Assembly: GCA_017938365.1 (NCBI GenBank) | Contig: JAGBBT010000109.1 | Location: 33,204 to 97,203 of the forward strand | Length of the DNA stretch: 64,000 bases | Direction of reading: 5' to 3' | Source: Treponema sp. | GTDB lineage: Bacteria; Spirochaetota; Spirochaetia; Treponematales; Treponemataceae | In this document: piece after piece, positions 8,817 to 17,429 of the stretch | How positions within the stretch are numbered: position 1 is the stretch's first letter | How the letters are laid out: the number at the start of each line of letters is the position of its first letter | Notes under the pieces: generated by a model | What the model saw: the letters and a program-made list of their open reading frames with translations, nothing else | What the model was told of the DNA's origin: nothing | Database searches by the model: none | Program-made: the position numbers and the translations under genes

Positions 8817-9831
8817 TGATGTCGAATATAAGTTGTGTTTGATGCTTGCTGACACAACTTTTTTGACAACAAAAGAAAAAATTACTCTTCAAAATAAAAT
8901 AAAAACGCCTGAAAAGTTATCTTTAATGACTTTAGATGATATATGTTTTTCTGTTGGTAGAACAATAAAAACAACTTCTTGGAATGGTAAAAAAAGTTTA
9001 GAAAAAGCTAATTATTCTTATAACATAATAAAAAAACTTGATATAAAGTCTACATTTAATGAATGGGATGATTTTCCTTTATTGTTAAAAGAAATTACTG
9101 ATGCTCCTTATGTCTTGTTTTATAGAGGAAATTTAAGTTGTTTAAATGAAAAATGTTTATCCATTGTAGGATCTAGAAAAATATCATATTCAGCAAAATT
9201 GGCTACAGAATTATTTGCAAAAGAAGCAAGTGATGATAATACAACTATTGTAAGTGGATTAGCTTTTGGAGTTGATTCTTATGCTCATAAAGGTGCTTTG
9301 TTAGGTAAGTACGGAAAAACAGTTGCTATATTACCAAGTGGAATTGATTTGATAACTCCTGCAACTCACAAAAAACTTGCAATGAGAATATTAGAAAATG
9401 AAGGCTTGATTATGAGTGAATATATCCCAGGAACTCCTGCACAAGCTTTTAGATATGTCCATAGAAATAGAATCCTTGCAGGTTTATCATCTGCAACTAT
9501 TGTAATTCAAGCACAGGCAGGAAGCGGTTCCATGATAACAGCTGAATTTGCTTTAGATTATAATAGGGATGTTTATTTTCATAGTGAATGTTTTAGCAAA
9601 GAATCTTTAATTCTGAAAGATATTAATTTGAATGAATTAAATAAAAAAGTAGCCCTAAAAAAATTGACTGATAAAGATGTTAAAAATAAAATGCAACGTT
9701 CTCCTGCAAAATTTGTTCAGGATGGTGCTGTTGTAATAAATAGTTATTCAGATTATTGTATGATAAAGGATTCTTGTCCTTCAGAGGAAATTTGCAAAAA
9801 ATCACAGGAACAGATAGAATTGTTCTTATAA
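8797..9831 (+). CDS. dprA: DNA-processing protein DprA (Smf)
   Basis: DprA loads RecA on incoming single-stranded DNA during natural transformation and is also widespread in non-competent bacteria. The 344-residue protein has the Rossmann-like DprA core: LSIVGSRKISYSAK (about 121-134), VSGLAFGVDSYAHKGAL, TVAILPSGID, EYIPGTPA and RNRILAGLSSATIVIQA with GSGSMITAEFAL. The C-terminal winged helix of longer DprA proteins is not obvious. Start is uncertain between ATG 8797 and ATG 8806: neither has a clear SD, and both lie inside the 3' end of the TPR gene, so coupling is likely. The usual neighbour topA follows. Confidence 0.93.
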   Translation: MLLMQINDVEYKLCLMLADTTFLTTKEKITLQNKIKTPEKLSLMTLDDICFSVGRTIKTTSWNGKKSLEKANYSYNIIKKLDIKSTFNEWDDFPLLLKEITDAPYVLFYRGNLSCLNEKCLSIVGSRKISYSAKLATELFAKEASDDNTTIVSGLAFGVDSYAHKGALLGKYGKTVAILPSGIDLITPATHKKLAMRILENEGLIMSEYIPGTPAQAFRYVHRNRILAGLSSATIVIQAQAGSGSMITAEFALDYNRDVYFHSECFSKESLILKDINLNELNKKVALKKLTDKDVKNKMQRSPAKFVQDGAVVINSYSDYCMIKDSCPSEEICKKSQEQIELFL

Positions 9832-9849
9832 AAATAGAGGATATACTAA

Positions 9850-11970
9850 ATGGCATCTAAAAAAAAGTCAGCAAAATCTACTCTTGTTATTGTAGAGTCT
9901 CCTGCAAAAGCTAAAACTATTGAGAAGTATTTGGGTACTGGTTATACAGTAAAAGCTAGTATGGGACATCTTATTGATCTTCCAAAATCAAGAATGGCGA
10001 TTAATATTGAGGACAATTTTCAGCCAGAATATATAACCGTGCGTGGTCGTGCAAAGTTATTAAAAGAATTACAAAAAGATGCAAAAAAAAGTGATTATGT
10101 ACTTCTTGCTTCCGATAACGATCGAGAAGGAGAAGCTATTGCTTGGCATTTAAATAATGCACTAAAAGATAAAACAAATGCAGAAATAAAAAGAATTGTT
10201 TTTAATGAAATTACACCTGTAGCAATTAAAGAAGCTGTAAAAAATCCAAATGATATTGATGAATCCAAAGTTAATGCACAAAAAGCAAGGCGTGTTTTAG
10301 ATCGTCTTGTTGGTTACAATTTAAGTCCTCTTTTATGGGCTAAAGTAAAAAATGGACTTTCGGCAGGTCGTGTTCAGTCTGTAGCTTTAAGACTTATTTG
10401 TGAGCGAGAAAAAGAAGTTGAAGATTTTATACCAGAAGAATATTGGTCTTTAGAAGCTGATTTTTCAAAAGGAAAAACTCAATTTACAGCACAGTTAGTT
10501 CAATATAAAGATGGAAAACCAGAATTAAAAAATGAAGAAAGTGTTAATAATATTATTAATGAAATAAAAAATTCAGAATGTAAAGTTATTGAAATAAAAA
10601 ATACAGATAAAACTGTAAGACCCAAACCTCCGTTTACAACCAGTAAGTTGCAACAAGCTGCTGCTAATCGATTGGGTTTTACTTCTCGAAAAACTATGCA
10701 AATTGCACAGCAGTTGTATGAAGGAATCCAGATTGGTTCTAGTAGAGTTGGTTTAATTACATATATGCGTACTGATTCTGTGAGAATTGCTCAGTCGGCA
10801 TTAGATGATGCTAGGGCATGGATTGAAAAAAATTATCCAGAAGATTTACCTAAAGAACCAATTTACTATTCCGTTGGTAAAAGTGCTCAAGATGCACATG
10901 AATGTATTCGTCCAACTTATATGGATTATACACCAGATAGTGTGAAAGAATATTTAACCCGTGATCAGTTAAGACTTTATACAATTATTTGGGAACGTTT
11001 TTTTTCTAGTCAAATGAATAATGCAAAAACTAGAACTACAAGTGTTGATATTCAGGCTGGGGATGCGATTTTTAGAGTAAGTGCAAGTAAAATAATTGAA
11101 AAAGGATTTTATAGAGTAATAAAGTTGTTATCTTCAAAAGAAGATGTAACAGGAAATTTGCCTTCCTTAAAAGAGGGAGAAGTTTTAGGTAATGCACATA
11201 AGTTTTATCCAGAACAGCATTTTACTCAGGGACCTGCACGTTATACAGATGCATCTATTGTAAAAATGTTGGAAGAAAAAGGTATCGGTCGTCCATCTAC
11301 TTATGCACCAATTATTTCTGTGTTATTGGATCGATATTATGTTACTCGTTCTAATAAGCAACTTGTTCCAACTGTATTAGGAAAAATGATTTGTAAGATT
11401 CTTGTAGAAGCTTTTCCTGCTGTAATTAATGAACATTTTACTGCGGAAATAGAGAATAAACTTGATGATGTTGAACAAGATAAAATTATTTGGAATGAAA
11501 TGATATCAGATTTCTATGAGCCTTTTAAACATCGAGTAGATGAAGTAGAATCTACAACAGAAAGTATAAAAGGTTTCCTTGATGAAGAAACTCAAATAAT
11601 TTGCGATAAATGTGGCAAAAATATGGTTAAGAAGTTAGGCCGATTTGGATTCTTCTTAGCTTGTTCTGGTTTTCCTGAATGTTATAATACAAAATCAATT
11701 CCATTGGCAAAATGTCCTGTTGATGGTTGTGATGGTGATATAGTTACACGAAAAACAAAAGGACGTGGAAAAGAATTTTATGGTTGTACGAATTATCCAA
11801 AGTGTAGTTTTATATCTCATTTTAAGCCTATAGATTCAAATTGTCCAAAGTGTGGTTGGTTTATGGTTGAAAAATTTGATAAAAAGAATGGAAACTTTAA
11901 ATCATGTATAAATCCTGATTGTGATTATTTGCATTCGGTAGATGAAGTTTCTGACTCATCAGAGATATAA
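9850..11970 (+). CDS. topA: DNA topoisomerase I (type IA) TopA
   Basis: TopA relaxes negative supercoils by single-strand passage. The 706-residue protein begins with the TOPRIM block TLVIVESPAKAKTIEKYLG and DNDREGEAIAWHL. The catalytic Tyr lies in GLITYMRTDSV (about residue 305), and DAHECIRPT and EKGIGRPSTYAPI are present. Three C-terminal four-cysteine zinc ribbons follow (about 588-615, 627-655 and 665-690; patterns CDKCG/CSGFPEC, CPVDGC/CTNYPKC, CPKCG/CINPDC). AGAGGA at 9836-9841 serves the start. The stop overlaps the next gene's ATG by one base. Confidence 0.97.
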   Translation: MASKKKSAKSTLVIVESPAKAKTIEKYLGTGYTVKASMGHLIDLPKSRMAINIEDNFQPEYITVRGRAKLLKELQKDAKKSDYVLLASDNDREGEAIAWHLNNALKDKTNAEIKRIVFNEITPVAIKEAVKNPNDIDESKVNAQKARRVLDRLVGYNLSPLLWAKVKNGLSAGRVQSVALRLICEREKEVEDFIPEEYWSLEADFSKGKTQFTAQLVQYKDGKPELKNEESVNNIINEIKNSECKVIEIKNTDKTVRPKPPFTTSKLQQAAANRLGFTSRKTMQIAQQLYEGIQIGSSRVGLITYMRTDSVRIAQSALDDARAWIEKNYPEDLPKEPIYYSVGKSAQDAHECIRPTYMDYTPDSVKEYLTRDQLRLYTIIWERFFSSQMNNAKTRTTSVDIQAGDAIFRVSASKIIEKGFYRVIKLLSSKEDVTGNLPSLKEGEVLGNAHKFYPEQHFTQGPARYTDASIVKMLEEKGIGRPSTYAPIISVLLDRYYVTRSNKQLVPTVLGKMICKILVEAFPAVINEHFTAEIENKLDDVEQDKIIWNEMISDFYEPFKHRVDEVESTTESIKGFLDEETQIICDKCGKNMVKKLGRFGFFLACSGFPECYNTKSIPLAKCPVDGCDGDIVTRKTKGRGKEFYGCTNYPKCSFISHFKPIDSNCPKCGWFMVEKFDKKNGNFKSCINPDCDYLHSVDEVSDSSEI

Positions 11971-12884
11971 TGAAACTAATAGATGCGATTGAAGAATTTC
12001 TAATTTATTATAGTTCTGTAAGGGGAATGTCTAAAAATTCTACTGCAGCATATAAAAATGATTTATTGATTTTTTTGAATATGCCATCAATAAAGGGTAA
12101 AAATATTGAAGACATTCAAGAAAATGATTTTCGCTTATGTATAAGTGAATTGTCAAAGAAAAAAAGAAAAGCTACATCTATAAATAGATTTATATCGGCT
12201 GTCAGAGTTTTATTTGCCTATTGTAGAAAATTTGATTATATTAAAATAAATCCTACAACAGAAATAAAAAATGTAAAAATTCCTAAAACTTTACCAAGGT
12301 TCATGACAGGAGTTGAAGTAGACAGAATTTGTGAAGAACCGAAAAAAAATCCACTTTTATGGGCTTTAAGAGATTATGCAATTTTTGAAATGTTATATTC
12401 TTCTGGATGTCGTTTAAGTGAATTAGTTAATTTGAAAATCGGTGACTTTTCTGTAGATTTATCTTCTGCAAAAGTGAAGGGTAAAGGTAAAAAGGATAGA
12501 ATTGTTTATTTTGGTGAGGATTCTGTAAATGCATTAAAATCGTATTTGTTAGATAGAAAGAAACGATTTAAAATTGAAACTTCTTATGACAAAAATGATT
12601 TTATATTTGTAAATCAAAAAGGAACTCCTTTAACTTCAAGAGGTGTTGGTTTTATTCTTTCTAAATATTCAAGTGTTGAAGGTACAAAAAGGCATGTAAA
12701 TCCTCATGCTTTTAGACATACTTTTGCAACTGCATTAATTTCTAGTGGTGCTGATGTAAGGTTGGTTCAGGAATTACTTGGACATTCTAGTATTTCGACG
12801 ACACAGAGATATACTCATATATCTACAGAAAAAATGATAGAAATGTATAATAAATCCCATCCTCATGGTGGAAATAAAAGTTAA
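11970..12884 (+). CDS. Tyrosine recombinase, XerC/XerD type (second copy)
   Basis: A 304-residue XerC/D-family recombinase with a core-binding domain (about 1-90) and a complete catalytic set: Arg in YSSGCRLSELV, Lys in VKGKGKKDRIVYFG, HAFRHTFATAL (HxxR), LLGHSSISTT and the nucleophile Tyr in RYTHIS. Its ATG shares one base with the topA stop, so it is translationally coupled to topA. Being followed by hslV and hslU matches the xerC(codV)-hslV-hslU order known in Bacillus, so this copy may be the XerC-like one. It is clearly distinct in sequence from the copy at 7172 and not a recent duplicate. Confidence 0.9.
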   Translation: MKLIDAIEEFLIYYSSVRGMSKNSTAAYKNDLLIFLNMPSIKGKNIEDIQENDFRLCISELSKKKRKATSINRFISAVRVLFAYCRKFDYIKINPTTEIKNVKIPKTLPRFMTGVEVDRICEEPKKNPLLWALRDYAIFEMLYSSGCRLSELVNLKIGDFSVDLSSAKVKGKGKKDRIVYFGEDSVNALKSYLLDRKKRFKIETSYDKNDFIFVNQKGTPLTSRGVGFILSKYSSVEGTKRHVNPHAFRHTFATALISSGADVRLVQELLGHSSISTTQRYTHISTEKMIEMYNKSHPHGGNKS

Positions 12885-12908
12885 ATATTTTTTTAATTAG
12901 AGGTTTAT

Positions 12909-13448
12909 ATGGAAAAAGTTGAAATTAGAAGTACAACAGTCATTGCCGTAAAAAAAGATGGAAAAGTTGCTATGGCTGGAGATGGACAAGTTACTTTAGG
13001 TAATACTGTTTGTAAAGGAAATGCTCGCAAAGTTCGTAAAATATACAATGGTAAAATTTTAACTGGATTTGCAGGTTCTGTTGCTGATGCTTTTACACTT
13101 TTGGACAAATTTGAAGAAAAGGTGAAGGAATTTAATGGAGATTTAACAAGATCTGCTGTTGAACTTGCAAAAATTTGGAGAACAGAAAGGTCTTATCAAA
13201 AGTTAGAGGCAATGCTTATTGTTGCTGATTCGTCAAAAATTTTACTTATAAGCGGTGATGGCAATGTAATTGAACCAGAAAATAATGTATTAGCAATAGG
13301 TTCTGGTGGTAATTATGCTTATTCTGCGGCATTAGCATATTTAGATGTCGGAAATCTTTCAGCAAAAGAAATTGCAGAAAGATCATTAAAGATTGCAGGA
13401 AATATTTGTATATACACAAATAATAATATAACATCAGAAGAAATATAA
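12909..13448 (+). CDS. hslV: ATP-dependent protease proteolytic subunit HslV
   Basis: HslV forms the double-hexameric peptidase core of the HslUV protease and is an N-terminal-nucleophile hydrolase. The 179-residue protein shows [61 protein letters not shown] and GNICIYTNN. The nucleophile Thr is at position 9, so an 8-residue propeptide (MEKVEIRS) must be removed, whereas the Escherichia coli protein exposes Thr after Met removal only. The spacing to hslU is 15 bases with an AAGGA site before it, so the two subunits are co-expressed. Confidence 0.95.
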   Translation: MEKVEIRSTTVIAVKKDGKVAMAGDGQVTLGNTVCKGNARKVRKIYNGKILTGFAGSVADAFTLLDKFEEKVKEFNGDLTRSAVELAKIWRTERSYQKLEAMLIVADSSKILLISGDGNVIEPENNVLAIGSGGNYAYSAALAYLDVGNLSAKEIAERSLKIAGNICIYTNNNITSEEI

Positions 13449-13463
13449 AAAAGGAATTTAATA

Positions 13464-14873
13464 ATGAGTAATTTAAATGGTCTTACACCAAAACAAATTG
13501 TTGAAAAATTAGACCAATATATTATTGGTCAAGAAAAAGCAAAAAAAGCAGTTGCTATTGCTCTTAGAAATAGAGAAAGAAGATTTCATTTGTCAGAAGA
13601 TATTAGAGATGAAGTTGCTCCAAAGAATATTCTTATGATGGGTCCTACAGGTGTTGGAAAAACTGAAATTGCAAGGCGTTTAGCAAAACTTGTTAATGCA
13701 CCTTTTTTAAAAGTTGAGGCTACAAAATATACAGAAGTAGGATATGTTGGTCGAGATGTAGAAAGTATGATTCGAGATCTTATGGCAGTTGGTTACAATA
13801 ATGTTAAACAAGAAATGGAAGATCAACTTAGAGAGCAAAGTTTGCCAAAAGTTGAAGAAAAGTTGCTTGATTTATTGTTACCTGGATCTGAAAATAAAAA
13901 AAGTCAAAAGAAAGAAGATTCTAATGTTTCGGATAATGTGATTCAGTTGACATCGCCTATAATGTCAGAAAATCAACAGGATTCAAAAAATGAAACAAGA
14001 GAAAAATTCCGTCAAATGCTAAAAGACGGAAAACTTGAAGATAGAGAAGTCGAAGTCACTGTAAAAAAATCTCCTCGTGGTCCAAGTATGGAAATTATTG
14101 CTGGTGGAAGCATGGATGATTTACAAGCTGGAATGCAGGATTTACAAAATCTTCTCATGGGTGGCCGTTCAAAAAAGAAAATGGTTACAGTTCGTGAGGC
14201 ACGAAAAATTCTTATGGAAGAAACTCTTGATTCTATGATCGATACTGATAAAGTAACTGATATAGCTAAAGATCGTGTTGAACAAAGTGGAATTATATTT
14301 ATTGATGAAATTGATAAAATAGCCACAAAAGGTGGACAATCAAGTGGAAGAGATGTAAGTCGAGAAGGTGTACAAAGAGATATTCTTCCTATTGTTGAAG
14401 GTTCTAAGGTTAATACAAAGTATGGTGTTGTAGATACAACTCATATTTTATTTATCGCTGCAGGTGCTTTTAGTATGAGTACTCCAAGTGACTTAATTCC
14501 TGAGCTACAAGGTCGTTTCCCGTTAAGAGTTGAGTTAGAATCTTTGAAAAAGGAAGAGTTTAAGAGAATTCTTTTAGAACCAAAAAATGCATTAACAAAG
14601 CAATATATTGCACTTCTTGGAACAGAAGGTTTGACTATCGAATTTAGTGATGATGCAATAGATAGAATGAGTTTCTTGGCTGAAGATGTAAACTCTCGTA
14701 GTGAAAATATCGGAGCCAGAAGATTACATACAATAATGGAAAAAGTAACGGAAGAAATCAGTTTTACTGCTGATGAACATAGTGGTGAAACAATTGTAAT
14801 TGATAGTGATTTTGTGGATAAACGCTTGGAAGGTGTTGTTACAGATCAAGATTTAAGTCGTTATATTTTGTAA
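13464..14873 (+). CDS. hslU: HslU, AAA+ ATPase subunit of the HslUV protease
   Basis: HslU unfolds substrates and threads them into HslV. The 469-residue protein has the N-terminal block TPKQIVEKLDQYIIGQ, Walker A GPTGVGKTE (about 60-68), the pore motif region KYTEVGYVGRDVESM, an intermediate I-domain (about 110-245), Walker B IIFIDEIDKIA and sensor regions LQGRFPLRVEL and SENIGARRLHT. It ends in DLSRYIL, the conserved tail that docks into HslV. Length is typical. It is the last gene of the long + strand run and is followed at once by a strong hairpin terminator. Confidence 0.97.
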   Translation: MSNLNGLTPKQIVEKLDQYIIGQEKAKKAVAIALRNRERRFHLSEDIRDEVAPKNILMMGPTGVGKTEIARRLAKLVNAPFLKVEATKYTEVGYVGRDVESMIRDLMAVGYNNVKQEMEDQLREQSLPKVEEKLLDLLLPGSENKKSQKKEDSNVSDNVIQLTSPIMSENQQDSKNETREKFRQMLKDGKLEDREVEVTVKKSPRGPSMEIIAGGSMDDLQAGMQDLQNLLMGGRSKKKMVTVREARKILMEETLDSMIDTDKVTDIAKDRVEQSGIIFIDEIDKIATKGGQSSGRDVSREGVQRDILPIVEGSKVNTKYGVVDTTHILFIAAGAFSMSTPSDLIPELQGRFPLRVELESLKKEEFKRILLEPKNALTKQYIALLGTEGLTIEFSDDAIDRMSFLAEDVNSRSENIGARRLHTIMEKVTEEISFTADEHSGETIVIDSDFVDKRLEGVVTDQDLSRYIL

Positions 14874-14878
14874 TTATT

Positions 14879-14914
14879 AAAAAAGTGGTCTACTAAAATG
14901 TGACCACTTTTTTC
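14879..14914 (+). terminator. Intrinsic terminator after hslU
   Basis: A 12-bp inverted repeat (AAAAAAGTGGTC at 14879-14890 and GACCACTTTTTT at 14902-14913) with an 11-base loop, directly after the hslU stop, with T-rich 3' arm. The symmetric A and T arms mean it could work in both directions. It ends the rsmH-to-hslU run. Confidence 0.9.
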
Positions 14915-14945
14915 TTTCAGGCGATTGATGATATAATTTTTGAAG

Positions 14946-14974
14946 TTGAGTAATGTAATTAAATTTTATATAAT
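14946..14974 (+). promoter_or_regulatory. Sigma-70-type promoter of argH
   Basis: TTGAGT (14946-14951), a 17-base spacer and TATAAT (14969-14974). Transcription should start near 14981, only about 3 bases before the argH ATG at 14984, and no SD exists. The mRNA would be essentially leaderless. Confidence 0.7.
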
Positions 14975-14983
14975 TCAAAAGTT

Positions 14984-16414
14984 ATGTCAGAAAAAAATTC
15001 TTCACACGGTACAATTACAAATAATAATCATGCAGCGTTGTGGCATGGTCGTTTTGCAGAAGGTCCAGATGCGGCTGCTGTAGAATTTGAAACTTCAATT
15101 TATGTTGATGAGCGTATGGCCATAGACGACATAAATGGTTCTAAAGCTCATGCTCAAATGCTTTGTAATCAAGGAATTATTTCTTCTGAAGAAAATGATC
15201 AGATTCAGAAGGGTTTAGATTCTATAGAAAAAGATTTGTTATCCGGAAATTTGGAAATAGATTATAGTGCAGAAGATATTCATTCTTTTGTAGAAGCAAC
15301 ACTTACAGATCGTATTGGTGATGCTGGAAAAAAAGTTCATACAGGTAGAAGTCGTAATGATCAGATAGCGTTGGATGAACGATTGTATTTAAGAAGAGCA
15401 ATTCCTGATTTGCAAAAAAATATTGCTTCTTTGATTAAAACTTTATCTGATATAGCAAGGGAGCATACTAATTCATTATTAACTGGTTATACTCATATGC
15501 AACATGCTCAGCCAGGAACTTTAGCTCAGCATTTATGTGCATGGGCATTTATGTTGGTTCGTGATTATGAAAGATTGTCTGATTCCTTAAAAAGAGTTTC
15601 TTTGAGTCCTTTAGGTAGTGGTGCTTTAGCAGGATCAGGACTTCCTTTGGATAGAGAATTTGTTGCAAAAAAATTAGGATTCGATGGAGTTACTCATAAT
15701 TCGTTAGATAGTGTTTCTGATAGGGATTATTGTATTGAATTTACTTCTGATTTTGCTTTATTACAGAGTCACCTAAGTAGAATGTGTGAAGAGATCGTGT
15801 TATGGGCAACAACAGAATTTGGATTTATTGATTTAAGTGAAAAATGGTCTACAGGATCTTCAATAATGCCTCAGAAAAAAAATCCTGATTTTGCAGAATT
15901 AATAAGAGGAAGAACAGGTAAAGTTTACGGTAATTTGATTAATTTACTAGTAATGATGAAAGGTTTGCCTCTTTCTTATGATAGAGATATGCAAGAAGAT
16001 AAAGCTCCGTTATTTGAAGCTTTAGATACTGTAAAAGGGAATTTAATTGTTTTTGAAGCAATGATTTCTTCTGCAAAATGGAATAAAGATAAAATGGCAG
16101 CAAGTTGTTATGGTGGTTTTGCAAATGCTACTGATGTTGCTGATTATCTTGTAAGAAAGGGAATGCCTTTTAGAACTGCTCATGGTGTTGCTGCTCAGTG
16201 TGTTAGATTATGTATTGAAAAAAACTTTACAGCAATTGAGGAGTTGTCCATTGAAGATATGAAAAATATATCTGATTTGTTTGAAGTTGATATTTTTGAA
16301 AAAATTACACCAGAAGCATGTATGAAAGCAAGAAAAACAACGGGAGGTCCTGCTCCTGAACAAACTGATAAACAGATTTTATTCTTACAAAAATTTTGTG
16401 AGGGTAAGTTTTAA
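14984..16414 (+). CDS. argH: Argininosuccinate lyase ArgH
   Basis: ArgH cleaves argininosuccinate to arginine and fumarate. The 476-residue protein shows the family start ALWHGRFAEGPDAAAVEFE after a 17-residue Asn/His-rich extension, HTGRSRNDQIALD, TGYTHMQHAQPGTL, the superfamily signature GSSIMPQKKNPDFAEL (about 290-305), DRDMQEDKAPLF and a C-terminal KTTGGPAPEQ. The ATG at 14984 is the only usable start, because an in-frame TAA lies 12 bases upstream and the next Met is beyond conserved sequence. No other arginine-biosynthesis gene is in the window. It stands alone behind its own promoter and before an amino-acid transporter. Confidence 0.95.
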   Translation: MSEKNSSHGTITNNNHAALWHGRFAEGPDAAAVEFETSIYVDERMAIDDINGSKAHAQMLCNQGIISSEENDQIQKGLDSIEKDLLSGNLEIDYSAEDIHSFVEATLTDRIGDAGKKVHTGRSRNDQIALDERLYLRRAIPDLQKNIASLIKTLSDIAREHTNSLLTGYTHMQHAQPGTLAQHLCAWAFMLVRDYERLSDSLKRVSLSPLGSGALAGSGLPLDREFVAKKLGFDGVTHNSLDSVSDRDYCIEFTSDFALLQSHLSRMCEEIVLWATTEFGFIDLSEKWSTGSSIMPQKKNPDFAELIRGRTGKVYGNLINLLVMMKGLPLSYDRDMQEDKAPLFEALDTVKGNLIVFEAMISSAKWNKDKMAASCYGGFANATDVADYLVRKGMPFRTAHGVAAQCVRLCIEKNFTAIEELSIEDMKNISDLFEVDIFEKITPEACMKARKTTGGPAPEQTDKQILFLQKFCEGKF

Positions 16415-16424
16415 ATATAAAATT

Positions 16425-16496
16425 TCTGAAATATAATAAATGTTTCAGATTTTAGTTTGCGTAGCAAACTTAATATTAAGCCGAGGTTTTTCGGTT
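16425..16496 (+). promoter_or_regulatory. Hairpin-rich leader between argH and the ABC operon
   Basis: Two clear inverted repeats follow argH: TCTGAAA/TTTCAGA (16425-16431 and 16443-16449, then TTTT, possibly a weak argH terminator) and a perfect 7-bp hairpin AGTTTGC-GTA-GCAAACT (16454-16470). A weaker CCGA/TCGG hairpin follows at 16481-16494. TATAAT (16432-16437) sits in the first loop and may be the -10 for the binding protein. Function of the hairpins is unknown. Confidence 0.45.
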
Positions 16497-16511
16497 ATTT
16501 GTGGAGTTTTT

Positions 16512-17345
16512 ATGAAAAAAATTCTTTCTGTTGTGTTTGCAATTATTGCATTAACTTGTTTTATTGGTTGTTCAAAAAAGAATGAAAATCAGAAGGATAA
16601 TTCTGTTGCTGAACTTTTAAGTCGTGGAGAATTTGTTCTTGGATTGGATGATTCTTTTCCTCCATTAGGATTTAGAGATGCTAACAATGAAATTGTTGGT
16701 TTTGATATTGATTTAGCAAAAGAAGTTGCTGTTAGACTTGGTGTTAGTTTTCGTGCTCAGCCAATAGATTGGGCGTCAAAAGAACAAGAGCTTGCTACAG
16801 GTAAGATTGATTGTATTTGGAATGGTTTAACTATTACTGAAGAAAGATTGAAGGCTCTTTCATTTACAAAACCTTATTTGAATAATGCACAGGTTGTTGT
16901 TGTAAAGTCTGACTCTGGTATAAAAACACTTGCTGATTTAGCAGGAAAAACAATTGGGTTACAGGCTGGAAGTTCAGCAGCTGATGCAGTTGAATCAACA
17001 AAAATTGAAGGATCATCTGCATTTGGTTTTGCAGATTCATTAAAATCTGTTGTTGAATTTAAAGAAAATATTACAGCTCTTAATGACTTGGAAATTGGTG
17101 GTGTTTCTGGGGTTGTAATGGACTCAATCGTAGCAAATTATGCTATTCAGTCTACAGGAAAACCTTTTGTTGTTCTTGAAGAGGGTTTAGCTCCTGAAGC
17201 TTATGGAATTGCATTTAGAAAAACTGATGTAGAATTGACACAGAAAGTTCAATCTATTCTTGAAGAAATGGCAAAAGATGGTACTGTTGCTGCTATTTCT
17301 ACAAAATGGTTTGGTTCTGATATTTCTGTAATTGGTAAAAACTAA
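16512..17345 (+). CDS. Amino-acid ABC transporter substrate-binding lipoprotein
   Basis: A 277-residue family 3 solute-binding protein for polar amino acids. The N-terminus is a lipoprotein signal, MKKILSVVFAIIALTCFIGC, with the lipidated Cys about 20. The bi-lobed fold shows FVLGLDDSFPPLGFRD, FDIDLAKEVAVRLG, IDCIWNGLTITEERLK and TIGLQAGSSAADAVE. An upstream in-frame ATG at 16440 would add 24 residues before the signal peptide. I chose 16512 because GGAG (16503-16506) precedes it and the signal peptide then starts correctly. The ligand cannot be read from sequence; permease and ATPase follow. A 13-bp hairpin after the stop may raise its expression over the membrane parts. Confidence 0.9.
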   Translation: MKKILSVVFAIIALTCFIGCSKKNENQKDNSVAELLSRGEFVLGLDDSFPPLGFRDANNEIVGFDIDLAKEVAVRLGVSFRAQPIDWASKEQELATGKIDCIWNGLTITEERLKALSFTKPYLNNAQVVVVKSDSGIKTLADLAGKTIGLQAGSSAADAVESTKIEGSSAFGFADSLKSVVEFKENITALNDLEIGGVSGVVMDSIVANYAIQSTGKPFVVLEEGLAPEAYGIAFRKTDVELTQKVQSILEEMAKDGTVAAISTKWFGSDISVIGKN

Positions 17346-17360
17346 TTAAATAAATTTAAG

Positions 17361-17402
17361 ACTAGGGGCTGTCCTATTTATTATTTTGTGACAGTCCCTA
17401 GT
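17361..17402 (+). terminator. Stable hairpin between binding protein and permease genes
   Basis: A 13-bp stem with one G-U pair (ACTAGGGGCTGTC 17361-17373, GACAGTCCCTAGT 17390-17402) and a 16-base loop, followed by TTATTTTA. It is probably a partial terminator or mRNA-stabilising stem, allowing more binding protein than permease to be made. Confidence 0.7.
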
Positions 17403-17429
17403 TTATTTTAAAACAAGGAGTGTAGCAAA

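Noticed and set aside
7172..12884. Two tyrosine recombinases as evidence of a mobile element or integron
   Set aside because: Both are XerC/D-type housekeeping proteins in conserved operons, with no attachment repeats, cargo or compositional shift.
14932..14937. A second TATAAT before argH
   Set aside because: Its -35 position falls in the T-run of the hslU terminator and does not resemble TTGACA, unlike the site at 14946-14974.
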